DNA from: Cyclobacteriaceae bacterium
GTDB lineage: Bacteria > Bacteroidota > Bacteroidia > Cytophagales > Cyclobacteriaceae
Assembly: GCA_019638235.1 (NCBI GenBank)
Contig: JAHBUE010000003.1
Coordinates: forward strand, 124,001 to 188,000
Reading direction: 5' to 3'
Length of the DNA: 64,000 nucleotides
Part shown: positions 45,475-53,813 of the stretch, piece by piece
Layout of the letters: every line of letters starts with the position of its first letter
Numbering within the stretch: position 1 is the first letter of the stretch
Program-made: the position numbers and the translations under genes
Notes under the pieces: generated by a model
Seen by the model: only the letters and a program-made list of their open reading frames with translations
Told to the model about the DNA's origin: nothing
The model's database searches: none

Positions 45475-45828
45475 TTAGGGTGCGTTGGGTGAAATGATGA
45501 ATTGAAACAGCGCCTTGAAAAGCTTTCCGGCTGAAATAGTAAGTTGAACGGGTACATTCTCCGGTTCATGATCGCCAAAAAGAATTTCGTGGATAACAGA
45601 CAAATCCTGGTTCAATACAAACGATGATGTTACCGGTTGCGAAAAAGAAGGCTGACTTATAAACTGGTCGCTTTCTTTTGAATCGGAAGAGGTGTCGTGG
45701 TGTTCTACCGCTGCCTTTTTCTCGTTGACCTGATTATCAAAATAGAAAAACTGGGAAAACACAATGGATAGCGCGGTGGCTATACCCAGCACGAGGCTCC
45801 AGAACCGTATCGTTTTCGAGGTTTTCAT
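45475..45828 (-). CDS. Hypothetical membrane-anchored protein
   Basis: A 117-aa protein with one N-terminal hydrophobic segment (FWSLVLGIATALSIVFSQFF, about residues 9-28). A polar, Ser/Asp/Gln-rich extracytoplasmic part follows (EHHDTSSDSKESDQFISQPS). No family is recognised. It lies 83 bp upstream of secDF on the same strand and 60 bp downstream of udk. Coding status is supported by the signal-anchor and its length. Confidence 0.6.
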   Translation of the reverse strand: MKTSKTIRFWSLVLGIATALSIVFSQFFYFDNQVNEKKAAVEHHDTSSDSKESDQFISQPSFSQPVTSSFVLNQDLSVIHEILFGDHEPENVPVQLTISAGKLFKALFQFIISPNAP

Positions 45829-45888
45829 TAAGGCCTACAAAAGTAGGCAATTGATTGGGAATTGGAAGGGCGCGGGCGAAAAAGTGTG

Positions 45889-46518
45889 CTAAACCTTAAA
45901 TCCGGCCAATTTTGCCTGAATGGCGAGAATTATCACTTCCAGGGCACGCTCAAAATGGCTGTTGTTGGGGATAACGATGTCGGCATTGTGCTTGATAGGC
46001 TCAATCAGCCGTTCGTAAACGGGCATAACGTGGTGATGATACCGGTACAAAACATCGCTTAAATCATAGCCACGCTCTTCATTGTCGCGCCTGATGCGCC
46101 TGGACAATTTCACGTAATCTTTTGCTTCAATAAAGATGCTCAAGTCCAGTTCGCGTTCTATTTCGGGGAAATACTGGATAAAAAGTCCTTCGATGATAAG
46201 AATGGGTGCAGGTTTAAAAACCAACTCGCGCGGTGTGGCTGCCGGGTTATTAAAGGTGTATTCCGGCATGGTTAAAACCTTTCCGGCTTTGAGTTGCTGA
46301 ATATCCAACACAAATTGTTGGTGGTTAATGGCTTCAGGGAGGTCGAAATTTTTTACTCCGCGTTCATCTTCTTTTTGCTGCTCGCGCGGGTGGTAATAAT
46401 TATCCTGCGAAACAAGACAGAGTTCGTCTTCTTTAAACCTATCGGACAGCCGTTTGAGGAAATATGTTTTTCCCGATCCGCTGCCCCCGGTTATGCCTAT
46501 GGTAAAGGGTTTGGTCAT
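45889..46518 (-). CDS. udk: Uridine kinase
   Basis: A 209-aa P-loop kinase phosphorylating uridine/cytidine in pyrimidine salvage. It has Walker A GITGGSGSGKTYFLKRL (about residues 8-24), LVSQDNYYHPREQQ, NFDLPEAINHQQFVLDI and the lid segment RLSRRIRRDNEERGYDL. Full length. It lies 43 bp downstream of rdgB on the same strand, grouping two nucleotide-metabolism genes. Confidence 0.92.
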   Translation of the reverse strand: MTKPFTIGITGGSGSGKTYFLKRLSDRFKEDELCLVSQDNYYHPREQQKEDERGVKNFDLPEAINHQQFVLDIQQLKAGKVLTMPEYTFNNPAATPRELVFKPAPILIIEGLFIQYFPEIERELDLSIFIEAKDYVKLSRRIRRDNEERGYDLSDVLYRYHHHVMPVYERLIEPIKHNADIVIPNNSHFERALEVIILAIQAKLAGFKV

Positions 46519-46561
46519 GGCGTAAATATCGGCTTAAAATAAAGAGTCAGGAAATTAACTC

Positions 46562-47173
46562 CTATTGATTTTGTTTCAGGTAAGCACAAAGTTTTTCAAC
46601 AGCCCTTGCGCGATGGCTTACCTGGTTCTTTTCGGCAAGCGGCATTTCGGCAAATGTGTGTGTATATCCCTGTGGTTGAAAGATAGGGTCGTATCCAAAG
46701 CCTTCAGCGCCACGCTTTTCGCGAAGGATTGTTCCCTCAACTATGCCTTCAAATAGATGTTCTCCGTTCTGGTCGATCAGAGCAATAACAGTACGAAATC
46801 TTGCACTGCGGTTGGGTTTCTCTTCTAATTTTTTAAGGAGTAAATCCATGTTTGCTTCCGCATTGCGCTCCGGGCCGGCATAGCGGGCCGAGTAAACACC
46901 GGGTTCGCCATTAAGCGCCTCTACTTCCAGTCCGGTATCATCGGCAAAACATGACATGTTATACCGCTTAAACACAAACCTTGCTTTCTGAAGGGCGTTA
47001 CCTTCAAGCGTGCTTTGTGTTTCAGGCAAATCATCATTACAACCTATATCGGCAAGACTTAAAAAAGAAAAAGATGAGCCCATTATGGCACTCATCTCTT
47101 CTATTTTATGCTTGTTGTTAGTTGCACAAACCAGTGTCCTGGTTGATGGCGCTGACGGATGATAGTGTGACAT
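46562..47173 (-). CDS. rdgB: RdgB/HAM1 family XTP/dITP diphosphatase
   Basis: A 203-aa house-cleaning pyrophosphatase that removes ITP/XTP. Signature parts are [52 protein letters not shown] and [20 protein letters not shown]. The N-terminus carries about ten extra residues ([10 protein letters not shown]) before the conserved strand; no other ATG start lies closer to it. It lies between an FKBP gene and udk. Confidence 0.92.
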   Translation of the reverse strand: MSHYHPSAPSTRTLVCATNNKHKIEEMSAIMGSSFSFLSLADIGCNDDLPETQSTLEGNALQKARFVFKRYNMSCFADDTGLEVEALNGEPGVYSARYAGPERNAEANMDLLLKKLEEKPNRSARFRTVIALIDQNGEHLFEGIVEGTILREKRGAEGFGYDPIFQPQGYTHTFAEMPLAEKNQVSHRARAVEKLCAYLKQNQ

Positions 47174-47213
47174 TAAAAATCAAATTTGCATTTGCCGGAA
47201 TTGTTGCCACCTG

Positions 47214-48086
47214 CTACTTAACTTCTATCAACTCAATTTCATAAATAATGTTCGAATTTGACGGAACATCAGTGTACGACCGCGCTCCATAGGCTAATGT
47301 TGAAGGGACATAAAGGGTTGCTTTATCTCCTTCTTTCATTAATTGCAATCCAATCAACACACCATGCGGAAAATTTACTACGCGACTGCTGAAATCATTG
47401 TTGGGTTCAACTTCCTGATTTATGAAAATATGATTGGTTGCGAGCAACTTTCCGACATAACCAATTTTTACCTGCTGGTATAACGAAGGAGATGCGGTTC
47501 CTGATCCTTCTTCCGTAATAACATAACGAATGCCGCTTTCATGCACGATGGCTTCAATTTCATTCTCTTCAAGGTAGTTATCGATAGCGGTTTTATCACT
47601 TGCCAGTCTTGTTGCCTGTACCAGTGTTAGTGAAACACTTTCAATCTCTACATCAAAAACAAGAATAGCATCGGGCGGAATTGAACCTTGGCCACGTGTG
47701 CCGTAGGCATACCCTGACGGGATATATAACGTGGCTTTACTGCCAGCAGGAAGTAGGGAAAGGCCGATTTGCCACCCGGTAATCCAGTCGGTAAGTTTTC
47801 CCGTTATGGTTCCTGAATCAAATGTCGAACCGTTTGAAAGTAACTTACCCGTATACGTCACCTTCACGTTGTTTTCGGTGTTTGGCGGCAGGCCATCCGT
47901 ACCAAGTTCATCTATCGCAATCCGTATCCCGGTAGCATCTTTAAGTGCGGTTATGCCGTTTTCAAACAAATAACTATCAATGGCAACAATATCACGGTTT
48001 AACTGTTCAATGGGTGATATCCCCACTTCGGTATCCAGGCACGCGGTTGCCATGAGTGCTACACCTATCCATACTGTACGTTTCAT
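47214..48086 (-). CDS. Lipoprotein with two FKBP-type peptidyl-prolyl isomerase domains
   Basis: A 290-aa lipoprotein, with MKRTVWIGVALMATAC giving a lipobox Cys at residue 16. Two FKBP-like domains follow, one at about 70-155 (VTYTGKLLSNGSTFDSGTIT, YIPSGYAYGTRGQGSIPPDA) and one at about 200-290 (IGYVGKLLATNHIFINQEVE, YVPSTLAYGARSY). The start at 48086 is preferred over an ATG four codons upstream. It likely folds envelope proteins. It lies 19 bp downstream of another FKBP lipoprotein gene. Confidence 0.85.
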   Translation of the reverse strand: MKRTVWIGVALMATACLDTEVGISPIEQLNRDIVAIDSYLFENGITALKDATGIRIAIDELGTDGLPPNTENNVKVTYTGKLLSNGSTFDSGTITGKLTDWITGWQIGLSLLPAGSKATLYIPSGYAYGTRGQGSIPPDAILVFDVEIESVSLTLVQATRLASDKTAIDNYLEENEIEAIVHESGIRYVITEEGSGTASPSLYQQVKIGYVGKLLATNHIFINQEVEPNNDFSSRVVNFPHGVLIGLQLMKEGDKATLYVPSTLAYGARSYTDVPSNSNIIYEIELIEVK

Positions 48087-48105
48087 TACTTTAATCATTT
48101 TTTTA

Positions 48106-49014
48106 TCACTTTACTTCCAACACTTCCATATCAAAAACCAAAATCGAATTTTCCTTTATTACTTCACTACGCTGCTGCGGGCCGTAAGCCAGGATTGACG
48201 GAATATAAAACGTTCCTTGCGCACCTGCGTTCAGGTACTTTAACGCTTCGTGCCAGCCCTTTATTACACTGGATTGGTCTATTGTAACCTCATAGGCATC
48301 ATAGGGTCGCATGGGGTTGTAAAGGCCATGTTCTTCCGCCACCGACTGTACGCTGGTATCAAAATGCTGTCCGTCTAATAAATAGCCCGTGTAATGCACT
48401 TTTACGGTTTGCCCGGATATTGCGTTTTCGCCCGTACCAGGTTTTGTAATTACATAACGTAGTCCTGATTCGAGTTTAACGGCATCGATATTATTTTTTG
48501 CCAGGTACTCATCAATTATCTTAACATCCTTTTCTAATTGTTTTTCAGAAAACTTTTCCATGATGTCGCGTTGATAAACCATAAAATCCATTTGATTCAA
48601 GATAGTGTCAACACGAATGTTATACGTTAAGGTAAGGGTGCTGTCCACACCGTAGGGAATCGGTGCCATAACAATCTCGTTAAAAAACTTTTTAATCGGA
48701 AAACTTACCCGAACGCTGTCGCCTTTAGAAACCATGCGCAGCATTTGCGTGATGCCGTCTTCGGACACTATTACCGAGCTGTCGTTAATCATAGCGGCTG
48801 CGGGCATAAACTCTGATGTTTTACCCCACACCGAATCTTTTGAGTCGTTCAATACAAACTGAAACACCACCACATCGCCCGGCTTCGGCAATACACCATT
48901 GCCTTTTTTAAGCACGTTAAATTTCATACCATTCGGTGTTTCTTTTTCGCTACCACTGTTGCATGCAAACAGTATTACCAACCCCACAATAAGCACTGCA
49001 TTTAGAATTTTCAT
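48106..49014 (-). CDS. FKBP-type peptidyl-prolyl isomerase lipoprotein (GldI-like)
   Basis: A 302-aa lipoprotein, with lipobox VILFAC (Cys about residue 18). A first region (about 35-130) resembles a degenerate FKBP domain. A good C-terminal FKBP domain (about 200-302) has TVKVHYTGYLLDGQHFDTSV, SVIKGWHEALKYLNAGAQ and YIPSILAYGPQQRSEVIKEN. GldI, a gliding-motility lipoprotein of Flavobacterium, has this build; assignment to GldI itself is inference. It lies 27 bp downstream of the DHH phosphoesterase gene. Confidence 0.85.
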   Translation of the reverse strand: MKILNAVLIVGLVILFACNSGSEKETPNGMKFNVLKKGNGVLPKPGDVVVFQFVLNDSKDSVWGKTSEFMPAAAMINDSSVIVSEDGITQMLRMVSKGDSVRVSFPIKKFFNEIVMAPIPYGVDSTLTLTYNIRVDTILNQMDFMVYQRDIMEKFSEKQLEKDVKIIDEYLAKNNIDAVKLESGLRYVITKPGTGENAISGQTVKVHYTGYLLDGQHFDTSVQSVAEEHGLYNPMRPYDAYEVTIDQSSVIKGWHEALKYLNAGAQGTFYIPSILAYGPQQRSEVIKENSILVFDMEVLEVK

Positions 49015-49041
49015 GTATTTAGATTTATTTAGTTTTAACAG

Positions 49042-50061
49042 TTAAACATGAGCAACCAAAAGTTGCTCTTTATATTCCGGCAATATGTCGAGAAATTTTT
49101 GAAGCGTGGCCTGGAGAGATTCTTTGGATGAACCCCCTGAAGCATTCTTATGACCTCCACCATTAAAATATTTTCGCGCCAGTTCGCTTACAGAAAAATC
49201 TCCGAGTGAGCGGAAGGATAATTTTATTTCATCCTTTCGTTCATAAATCATTACGCATAAGTGAATGCCTTCAATGGAAAGTCCATAGTTTACAAAACCT
49301 TCTGTATCGCCCGATTGCGACCCGAATTTCTTTAACTCTTCCAGCGAAAGCGTGATATAGGCTGTTTTGTATTCGGGTAACACCGTAAGTTTTTCACTAA
49401 GCACAAACCCCATCAGGCGTAGGCGCTCAAGCGTATTGGTATCATAAATAAGTTTTGAAATTTTTGTAGGGTTCGCGCCAAGCGAAACCAGGTCGGAGGC
49501 AATCATAAACTCTTCGCGCCTGGTGTTGCTATGCCGAAAGCCACCGGTATCGGTAAGCAAACCGGCATACAGGCACTCGGCAATGTTGCTGTCAATTTTT
49601 TCGCGACTGCCAAGTTCAATGATAAATTCATAAATAAGCCCGGCCGTAGAGGCAGCCTTCGGGTTCCACTGCTCGAAATCAGCAAACTTTTCAGGCTCAA
49701 GGTGGTGGTCAATCAACACCTTTTTGCCGGAGGCTTTCCGAATCATTTCGCCTATGTCGTTTATACGACTCAACGCGGAGAAGTCGAGGCAGAAAATAAT
49801 ATCAGCCTGTTCTATCAGGGAGGCAATCTTACCCGAAGTTTGATCTCCGTAAATGATAACCGAGTCGTTTCCGGGCATCCAGTTTAAAAAAGCCGGGTAA
49901 TCGCTTGGCGTAATTACCGACACAGAATGCCCGTCCTTTTTAAGAAAAGCACCCAACCCCAATGAAGACCCAAGGGCATCGGCATCCGGCTTATAGTGGG
50001 TAACGATAACCACCCGCCTGGAAACAGACATCAACTCATTAAATTCCTGAAGGTGTGTCAT
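49042..50061 (-). CDS. DHH/DHHA1 phosphoesterase (NrnA-like)
   Basis: A 339-aa protein of the NrnA/RecJ-like superfamily, which degrades short oligoribonucleotides and may remove pAp. The metal motifs are IVTHYKPDADALGSSLGLG, FCLDFSAL, the eponymous LIDHHLEPEKFADF and LLTDTGGFRHSNTR. The DHHA1 end has FNGGGHKNASGGSS. It heads a minus-strand run with two FKBP lipoproteins, rdgB and udk, and is divergent from ndk. Confidence 0.9.
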   Translation of the reverse strand: MTHLQEFNELMSVSRRVVIVTHYKPDADALGSSLGLGAFLKKDGHSVSVITPSDYPAFLNWMPGNDSVIIYGDQTSGKIASLIEQADIIFCLDFSALSRINDIGEMIRKASGKKVLIDHHLEPEKFADFEQWNPKAASTAGLIYEFIIELGSREKIDSNIAECLYAGLLTDTGGFRHSNTRREEFMIASDLVSLGANPTKISKLIYDTNTLERLRLMGFVLSEKLTVLPEYKTAYITLSLEELKKFGSQSGDTEGFVNYGLSIEGIHLCVMIYERKDEIKLSFRSLGDFSVSELARKYFNGGGHKNASGGSSKESLQATLQKFLDILPEYKEQLLVAHV

Positions 50062-50157
50062 GCTATAAACGAAGGGGCAAAAATGAGAATTTTACGCCAT
50101 AGTCAATAGGTATAAAGGCCTCCGATGCGAATTAATTGGTAAAATCGATGCCCAAAA

Positions 50158-50188
50158 CTGGGCGCTATGCACGAAAACACTATTTTTG
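50158..50188 (+). promoter_or_regulatory. Candidate ndk promoter
   Basis: TATTTTTG (50181-50188) matches the -7 consensus exactly. A weak -33 (CTGG, 50158-50161) is 19 nt upstream. A small hairpin GCCCA/TGGGC (50150-50163) overlaps the -33 site. The box lies 24 bp before the ndk ATG. Confidence 0.5.
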
Positions 50189-50212
50189 CGGCCAAATTAA
50201 AGGAACTAAAAA

Positions 50213-50632
50213 ATGGCTACAAACAGAACTTTTACCATGATAAAACCCGATGCGGTGAGTGCCGGAAATACGGGAGCGATTACAAAAATGATTGAGGAGG
50301 CCGGCTTCAGAATTGTGGCCATGAAAAAAACCCTGTTAACCCCGGAGCGGGCAGGGCAGTTTTACGCAGTACATAAGGAACGCCCTTTCTATAAAGACCT
50401 TTGCACGTATATGTCGTCTGGTGCTATTGTGCCGATGATTTTAGAGAAAGAAAATGCTGTGGAAGATTTCCGCAACCTGATTGGCGCTACCGACCCGCAG
50501 AAAGCCGCCCCCGGAACCATCAGGAATTTGTTTGCCAAATCTATTGAGGCCAATGCTATTCACGGTTCTGATAGCGATGAAAACGCTGCTATTGAAGGCA
50601 GCTTCTTTTTCTCGCAGTTGGAACAGTATTAA
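50213..50632 (+). CDS. ndk: Nucleoside diphosphate kinase
   Basis: A 139-aa enzyme that balances NTP pools by phosphotransfer through a phosphohistidine. It shows [40 protein letters not shown] and the catalytic [15 protein letters not shown] with the active His at about residue 119. Standard length. It has its own promoter and terminator. Confidence 0.97.
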   Translation: MATNRTFTMIKPDAVSAGNTGAITKMIEEAGFRIVAMKKTLLTPERAGQFYAVHKERPFYKDLCTYMSSGAIVPMILEKENAVEDFRNLIGATDPQKAAPGTIRNLFAKSIEANAIHGSDSDENAAIEGSFFFSQLEQY

Positions 50633-50655
50633 ACAAGAAACATGTTGAACAACGT

Positions 50656-50688
50656 AAAGCGTGGCCGTTGGCTGCGCTTTTTCTTTTT
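50656..50688 (+). terminator. ndk terminator
   Basis: AAAGCG (50656-50661) and CGCTTT (50675-50680) pair, with a partly paired GGCC/GGC interior, and are followed by TTCTTTTT. It lies 24 bp after the ndk stop and ends at the 3' end of the convergent kinase gene. Confidence 0.65.
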
Positions 50689-51721
50689 ACCTTATTTCCT
50701 CTGACAAGATTTGCAATAACCTTAACTGGTTTTTAGCGCGATTCATGTTTTGTCCTTCGTATTTAATAGTGTAGTACACATCTCCGTTCAGATAATCAGC
50801 CAGAAAACGCAGCGCCATAATGTACGTCATCATTAACCCGGAAAACGGAATGGCTGCTTTTTCGTGGTCGCTAAGTTCTTCTTCCATTTCAGCTAAGTAG
50901 CCCGCCACTACCGCATCATACATTTCCTTACGGAAAGAGATTTTTGAAAAGTCGGTCTCCTCCTCGCTCACCGGGCAGACAATTGTACGCACCATATCAC
51001 CCAGGTCGTATATAAAATAGCCCGGCATCAAGGTGTCTAAATCAATAACACAAACCGTTTTTCGCGAATGTGCATCGAACAATATGTTGTTGATTTTGGT
51101 GTCGTTGTGCGTTATGCGCAGTGTTAAATCACCGCTATTAATAAGTTGCCGATATTCATTTACAAGAAAAGCAAAGTGCTTGCTTTGTTCGATAGCTTCA
51201 TGCGCCTTGCTTAACCGTTCGGGTGTTGTATTTTTTAATGCTGTTTCAAATTGTTCGTAGCGCCAGCCAAGGTCATGGAACCGCTCAATGATGTTGTGAA
51301 ATTTCTGCGCATCGCAACCTGAAAGATTTTTTGTTAGCCGTGCAAACCCCTTTGCCGCTTCAAGCGCTTCTTTGGCAGTTTGCACTTCGTTTATGGTAAC
51401 GGTATTACTAATGTACGGAAACAACCTCCAGGGGTAGCCCCCCTCATCATAAACCATATCCTGCCCGTTAGTTGCTTTAACAGGCGACAGGAAAAGATAT
51501 TGCGGATGCTTTTCTTTCAAATAAGCGGCAGCATAGCGTATGTTGGCCGCAATATTTTCGGGCTGTTTAAAAACGTGGTGATTGATGCGTTGCAGAATGT
51601 AGCCGCCATCCGTGCTCCCGATTTTAAATGTGCGGTTTATGTGCCCCGAACCAAAGGGCTGAACGGTACTGTTTGGGATGTTGAACGATTGTAAAATGGA
51701 ATTGGGAACCATAAAGCACAT
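50687..51721 (-). CDS. Aminoglycoside phosphotransferase-fold sugar kinase (NahK-like)
   Basis: A 344-aa protein kinase-like-fold enzyme with the nucleotide loop PFGSGHINRTFKIGSTDGGY, catalytic LRITHNDTKINNILFDAHS (Brenner motif) and metal-binding VIDLDTLMPGYFIYDLGDM. It is close in layout to N-acetylhexosamine 1-kinases. With the nucleotidyltransferase at 54428 and sugar transporter at 55386 it would form a sugar-1-phosphate activation route; that is inference. A second ATG at 51712 is an alternative start. Its first codon abuts the stop of the Abi-like gene. Confidence 0.75.
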   Translation of the reverse strand: MCFMVPNSILQSFNIPNSTVQPFGSGHINRTFKIGSTDGGYILQRINHHVFKQPENIAANIRYAAAYLKEKHPQYLFLSPVKATNGQDMVYDEGGYPWRLFPYISNTVTINEVQTAKEALEAAKGFARLTKNLSGCDAQKFHNIIERFHDLGWRYEQFETALKNTTPERLSKAHEAIEQSKHFAFLVNEYRQLINSGDLTLRITHNDTKINNILFDAHSRKTVCVIDLDTLMPGYFIYDLGDMVRTIVCPVSEEETDFSKISFRKEMYDAVVAGYLAEMEEELSDHEKAAIPFSGLMMTYIMALRFLADYLNGDVYYTIKYEGQNMNRAKNQLRLLQILSEEIR

Positions 51722-52405
51722 TTAAAGAGCATCAATTTTGTTACAAGTAGTATTTATATGGTCTAACCCATAGAGGAGTTTCCCTTCGTCAATACTCATC
51801 CATTGAAACAGTTGAAGCAACAGCGTGTAATGCTGTCTCGCATAGGTAGTGTCTTTTATTGGTTGGCCAGGTAAAAAGCAAATTGGTTCGTGATGCGCAA
51901 TTCTATTCCTGATGTTATTTATTTTTGAAAGTTGATTGAATACGAATGACGCATTGTATTGCATCCCTGGCGTACTTTGCGGTTTAGCCGGAAAAATCCT
52001 GAGCAATGTTTGTCCTGCCTGAAGAAATTGGTGCGGGGCAAACATATACCTCCAAAAGCCAAAGCCTAATTCAGCGACTAATTTATTATGTGTATATCTG
52101 TTGTTTAATTTCAGGATAGCATCATTAAGGTTTTCTGCTGTTAGTCGGCATCGGGAATTGTCAAACATTCCGCCAGTTGCAACAGCTTGATGTAGCCAAT
52201 CTGACCCGTGAATAGACAAGTAATGCCTATCTATGGCGTTTCTTAGAGCTATTTCAAAGCAACTTATCGAAGTAAAAAGCTCTTGTGAAAGCTGGAGGTT
52301 TTTACGGTAAAGGGTCATCGCCTTTTTTGAATCATTGCCGCAGGCTGTTAAATACCGGCTCATTCGGTTGGATGACATTATTTTTTCAAAGTCGGTATAC
52401 TTCAC
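51722..52405 (-). CDS. Abi-like HEPN domain protein
   Basis: A 227-aa protein with the Abi family pattern. ELFTSISCFEIALRNAIDRH lies near residue 45, ELGFGFWRYMFAPHQF near 110, and the HEPN ribonuclease motif R-x4-H in INNIRNRIAHHEPICF near residue 166. Abi proteins are linked to abortive phage infection in lactococci; here that is inference. The start is GTG at 52405. It lies between the kinase gene (no gap) and repeat copy A, and looks like an accessory cassette. Confidence 0.75.
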   Translation of the reverse strand: MKYTDFEKIMSSNRMSRYLTACGNDSKKAMTLYRKNLQLSQELFTSISCFEIALRNAIDRHYLSIHGSDWLHQAVATGGMFDNSRCRLTAENLNDAILKLNNRYTHNKLVAELGFGFWRYMFAPHQFLQAGQTLLRIFPAKPQSTPGMQYNASFVFNQLSKINNIRNRIAHHEPICFLPGQPIKDTTYARQHYTLLLQLFQWMSIDEGKLLYGLDHINTTCNKIDAL

Positions 52406-52454
52406 TTTTCGGAACCTTTTTGTTATTATGTGCGATTATAGTGATATATTTGCT

Positions 52455-52757
52455 ACATCTTATTCCCGGTAGTCCCTGAAGCAATTCAAACTATCGGGTT
52501 TCGTTTTTTACAGAGCCTCCCATTTCCGGCCACGAAACTAAAATACCAAAAATTTACGGGGTTTTGACGTGGCCTTCACTGGCAGAGTGTACGATCTTAG
52601 GGCTTATAGAAGCCACACGGCAAATGTAAGGTTTTACGTGTTATGCTGATACGCAATTTTTGCCGGTGAAGAACCTGTCTACCGGTCAGGTAAGTACCAG
52701 CAAAGGCAAGAAAAGTCTGCTTTCCATCAGACTGCTTACCGTTGTTGCAGGACTGCT
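52455..52757. repeat. Direct repeat, copy A (accessory cassette boundary)
   Basis: About 300 bp, similar to 53553-53813. The first 59 bases (from ACATCTTATTCCCGGTAG) are identical except for one base; the rest matches less strictly with gaps. It opens with a hairpin CCCGGTAGT/ACTATCGGG (one G-T pair) followed on the plus strand by TTTCGTTTTTT, a terminator-like signal. The other end abuts the stop codon of the PIN toxin gene. No gene fits the repeat. On the minus strand an AGTCTG/CAGACT hairpin with TTTTCTT (about 52710-52730) may terminate the toxin mRNA. Confidence 0.8.
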
Positions 52758-53177
52758 TCAATTTGATATTAAAGATGCAAATTCTTCCAGCCTGATGATG
52801 TTAATAACCGGAAAATCAATAGATTTTAAGACATCGAAATGCCTGTCGTTCGTTACAAGATAATGGGCATTTGCCGCAAAGGCACAATCGCTGAATTTAT
52901 TATCATCTTTATCGGTATGGATCAGCCCCAATTGATAATACACTTCTGTTTTTTTAACATTAGGAAGCAATGTAAATGCACCCAACAACAATTCTGCGGT
53001 TTCCTTAGAGAATACTTCTGAAATTTTTTCTTCATACTCCAGCAGGATGTCGTTGGTTACATGCAAATCAAAACCTCCATTATATAGTTTATCCATGACA
53101 ATGGAAAACGTTGATCTGCGGGAAATAGATCTTAAAACCGCATTGGTATCCAACACTACTTTCAGTAAAGCTGGCAT
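52758..53177 (-). CDS. PIN-domain toxin (VapC-like)
   Basis: A 139-aa PIN-domain protein, likely an RNase. The acidic active-site residues are all present: VVLDTNAVLRS (D10), NDILLEYEEKI (Glu), KDDNKFSDCAFAA and VTNDRHFDVL. It starts directly after the antitoxin stop with no gap, as in many toxin-antitoxin operons. It ends exactly at repeat copy A. Confidence 0.87.
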   Translation of the reverse strand: MPALLKVVLDTNAVLRSISRRSTFSIVMDKLYNGGFDLHVTNDILLEYEEKISEVFSKETAELLLGAFTLLPNVKKTEVYYQLGLIHTDKDDNKFSDCAFAANAHYLVTNDRHFDVLKSIDFPVINIIRLEEFASLISN

Positions 53178-53393
53178 CTATTTACCTTTACGAAGCACCT
53201 GGTTTAATTTCTCATCGCTATACCCTTTTTTATCCCATACCTCATCGGCCTTGTCCTGTGCACGTTCCAGTAAAAATTTTGCCATTACTTTTTTTAGCTC
53301 TGCCAACTGTTCTTCCGGCAAATCCACAGCAAACAGTTTCAGGAGTTCTGCCTGCACATTGCTTAAAGGCGGATTAACTGACATGATTTCCAT
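53178..53393 (-). CDS. Antitoxin of the PIN toxin
   Basis: A 71-aa acidic/helical protein (LSNVQAELLKLFAVDLPEEQ, FLLERAQDKADEVWDKKGYS), a pattern seen in Bacteroidota antitoxins paired with PIN toxins. It precedes the toxin with no intergenic base. An alternative ATG three codons in (53384) is possible. A perfect -7 box at 53416-53423 and a 15-bp palindrome at 53438-53452 lie upstream, fitting autoregulation. Confidence 0.8.
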   Translation of the reverse strand: MEIMSVNPPLSNVQAELLKLFAVDLPEEQLAELKKVMAKFLLERAQDKADEVWDKKGYSDEKLNQVLRKGK

Positions 53394-53415
53394 ACGTACC
53401 CTTCTTTATTTGTAT

Positions 53416-53452
53416 CAAATCTACGAAAAACGCATTTAAGGTTGACAACCTT
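53416..53452 (-). promoter_or_regulatory. Promoter and palindromic operator of the PIN toxin-antitoxin pair
   Basis: On the minus strand TAGATTTG (53423-53416) matches the -7 consensus exactly. AAGGTTG/CAACCTT, perfect 7-bp arms around one base (53438-53452), covers the -33 region, and its TTG is 22 nt from the -7 box. A repressor bound here would block RNA polymerase, as usual for toxin-antitoxin autoregulation. The remaining bases up to repeat copy B hold no supported gene. Confidence 0.6.
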
Positions 53453-53552
53453 TCTTGCCGGGAGTAAGAAGGTTCTCAACTTTTTTAGGTTTACAGGCAA
53501 GGCGTTAAGATCCCAAAGGTTCGGGGTCAAACGCCTATAATGGCCATTTCTC

Positions 53553-53813
53553 ACATCTTATTCCCGGTAGTCCCTGAAACAATTCAAACTATCGGGTTTC
53601 GTTTTTTACAGGGTTTTCAATTTCCGGCCAAGTAGCTAAAATGTCAAAATTTACCGGGTTTTGGCATGGCCTTTACGGGCAGGGTGTACGATCTTGGGGA
53701 TTATCGAAATCACACCGTAATGTAAGGTTTTACCTGTTATGTTGGTGTACAGTTTTTGTCGGTGAACACCGGTAAAGGCAAAAAGCGTTGTCTTTGTTCC
53801 GCATTGTTGCGGT
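53553..53813. repeat. Direct repeat, copy B (accessory cassette boundary)
   Basis: About 260 bp, in the same orientation as copy A (52455-52757). The first 59 bases differ at one position, and further matching blocks include GTGTACGATCTT and TGTAAGGTTTTAC. Its far end abuts the stop codon of the lipoprotein gene at 53814, just as copy A abuts the PIN gene stop. It carries the same terminator-like hairpin at its start. Confidence 0.8.

Noticed and set aside
52285..52479. 64-codon plus-strand frame at the Abi-like gene start
   Set aside because: It is antisense to the Abi-like N-terminus and runs into repeat copy A; no motif or start signal.
53363..53554. 63-codon frame upstream of the antitoxin
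   Set aside because: It overlaps the antitoxin gene in another frame and covers its promoter and operator; no family features.
52455..53813. Integron attC sites
   Set aside because: Repeats are longer than usual attC sites, and I could not find paired RYYYAAC/GTTRRRY core sites or an integrase in the window. The cassette-like arrangement is reported without this claim.
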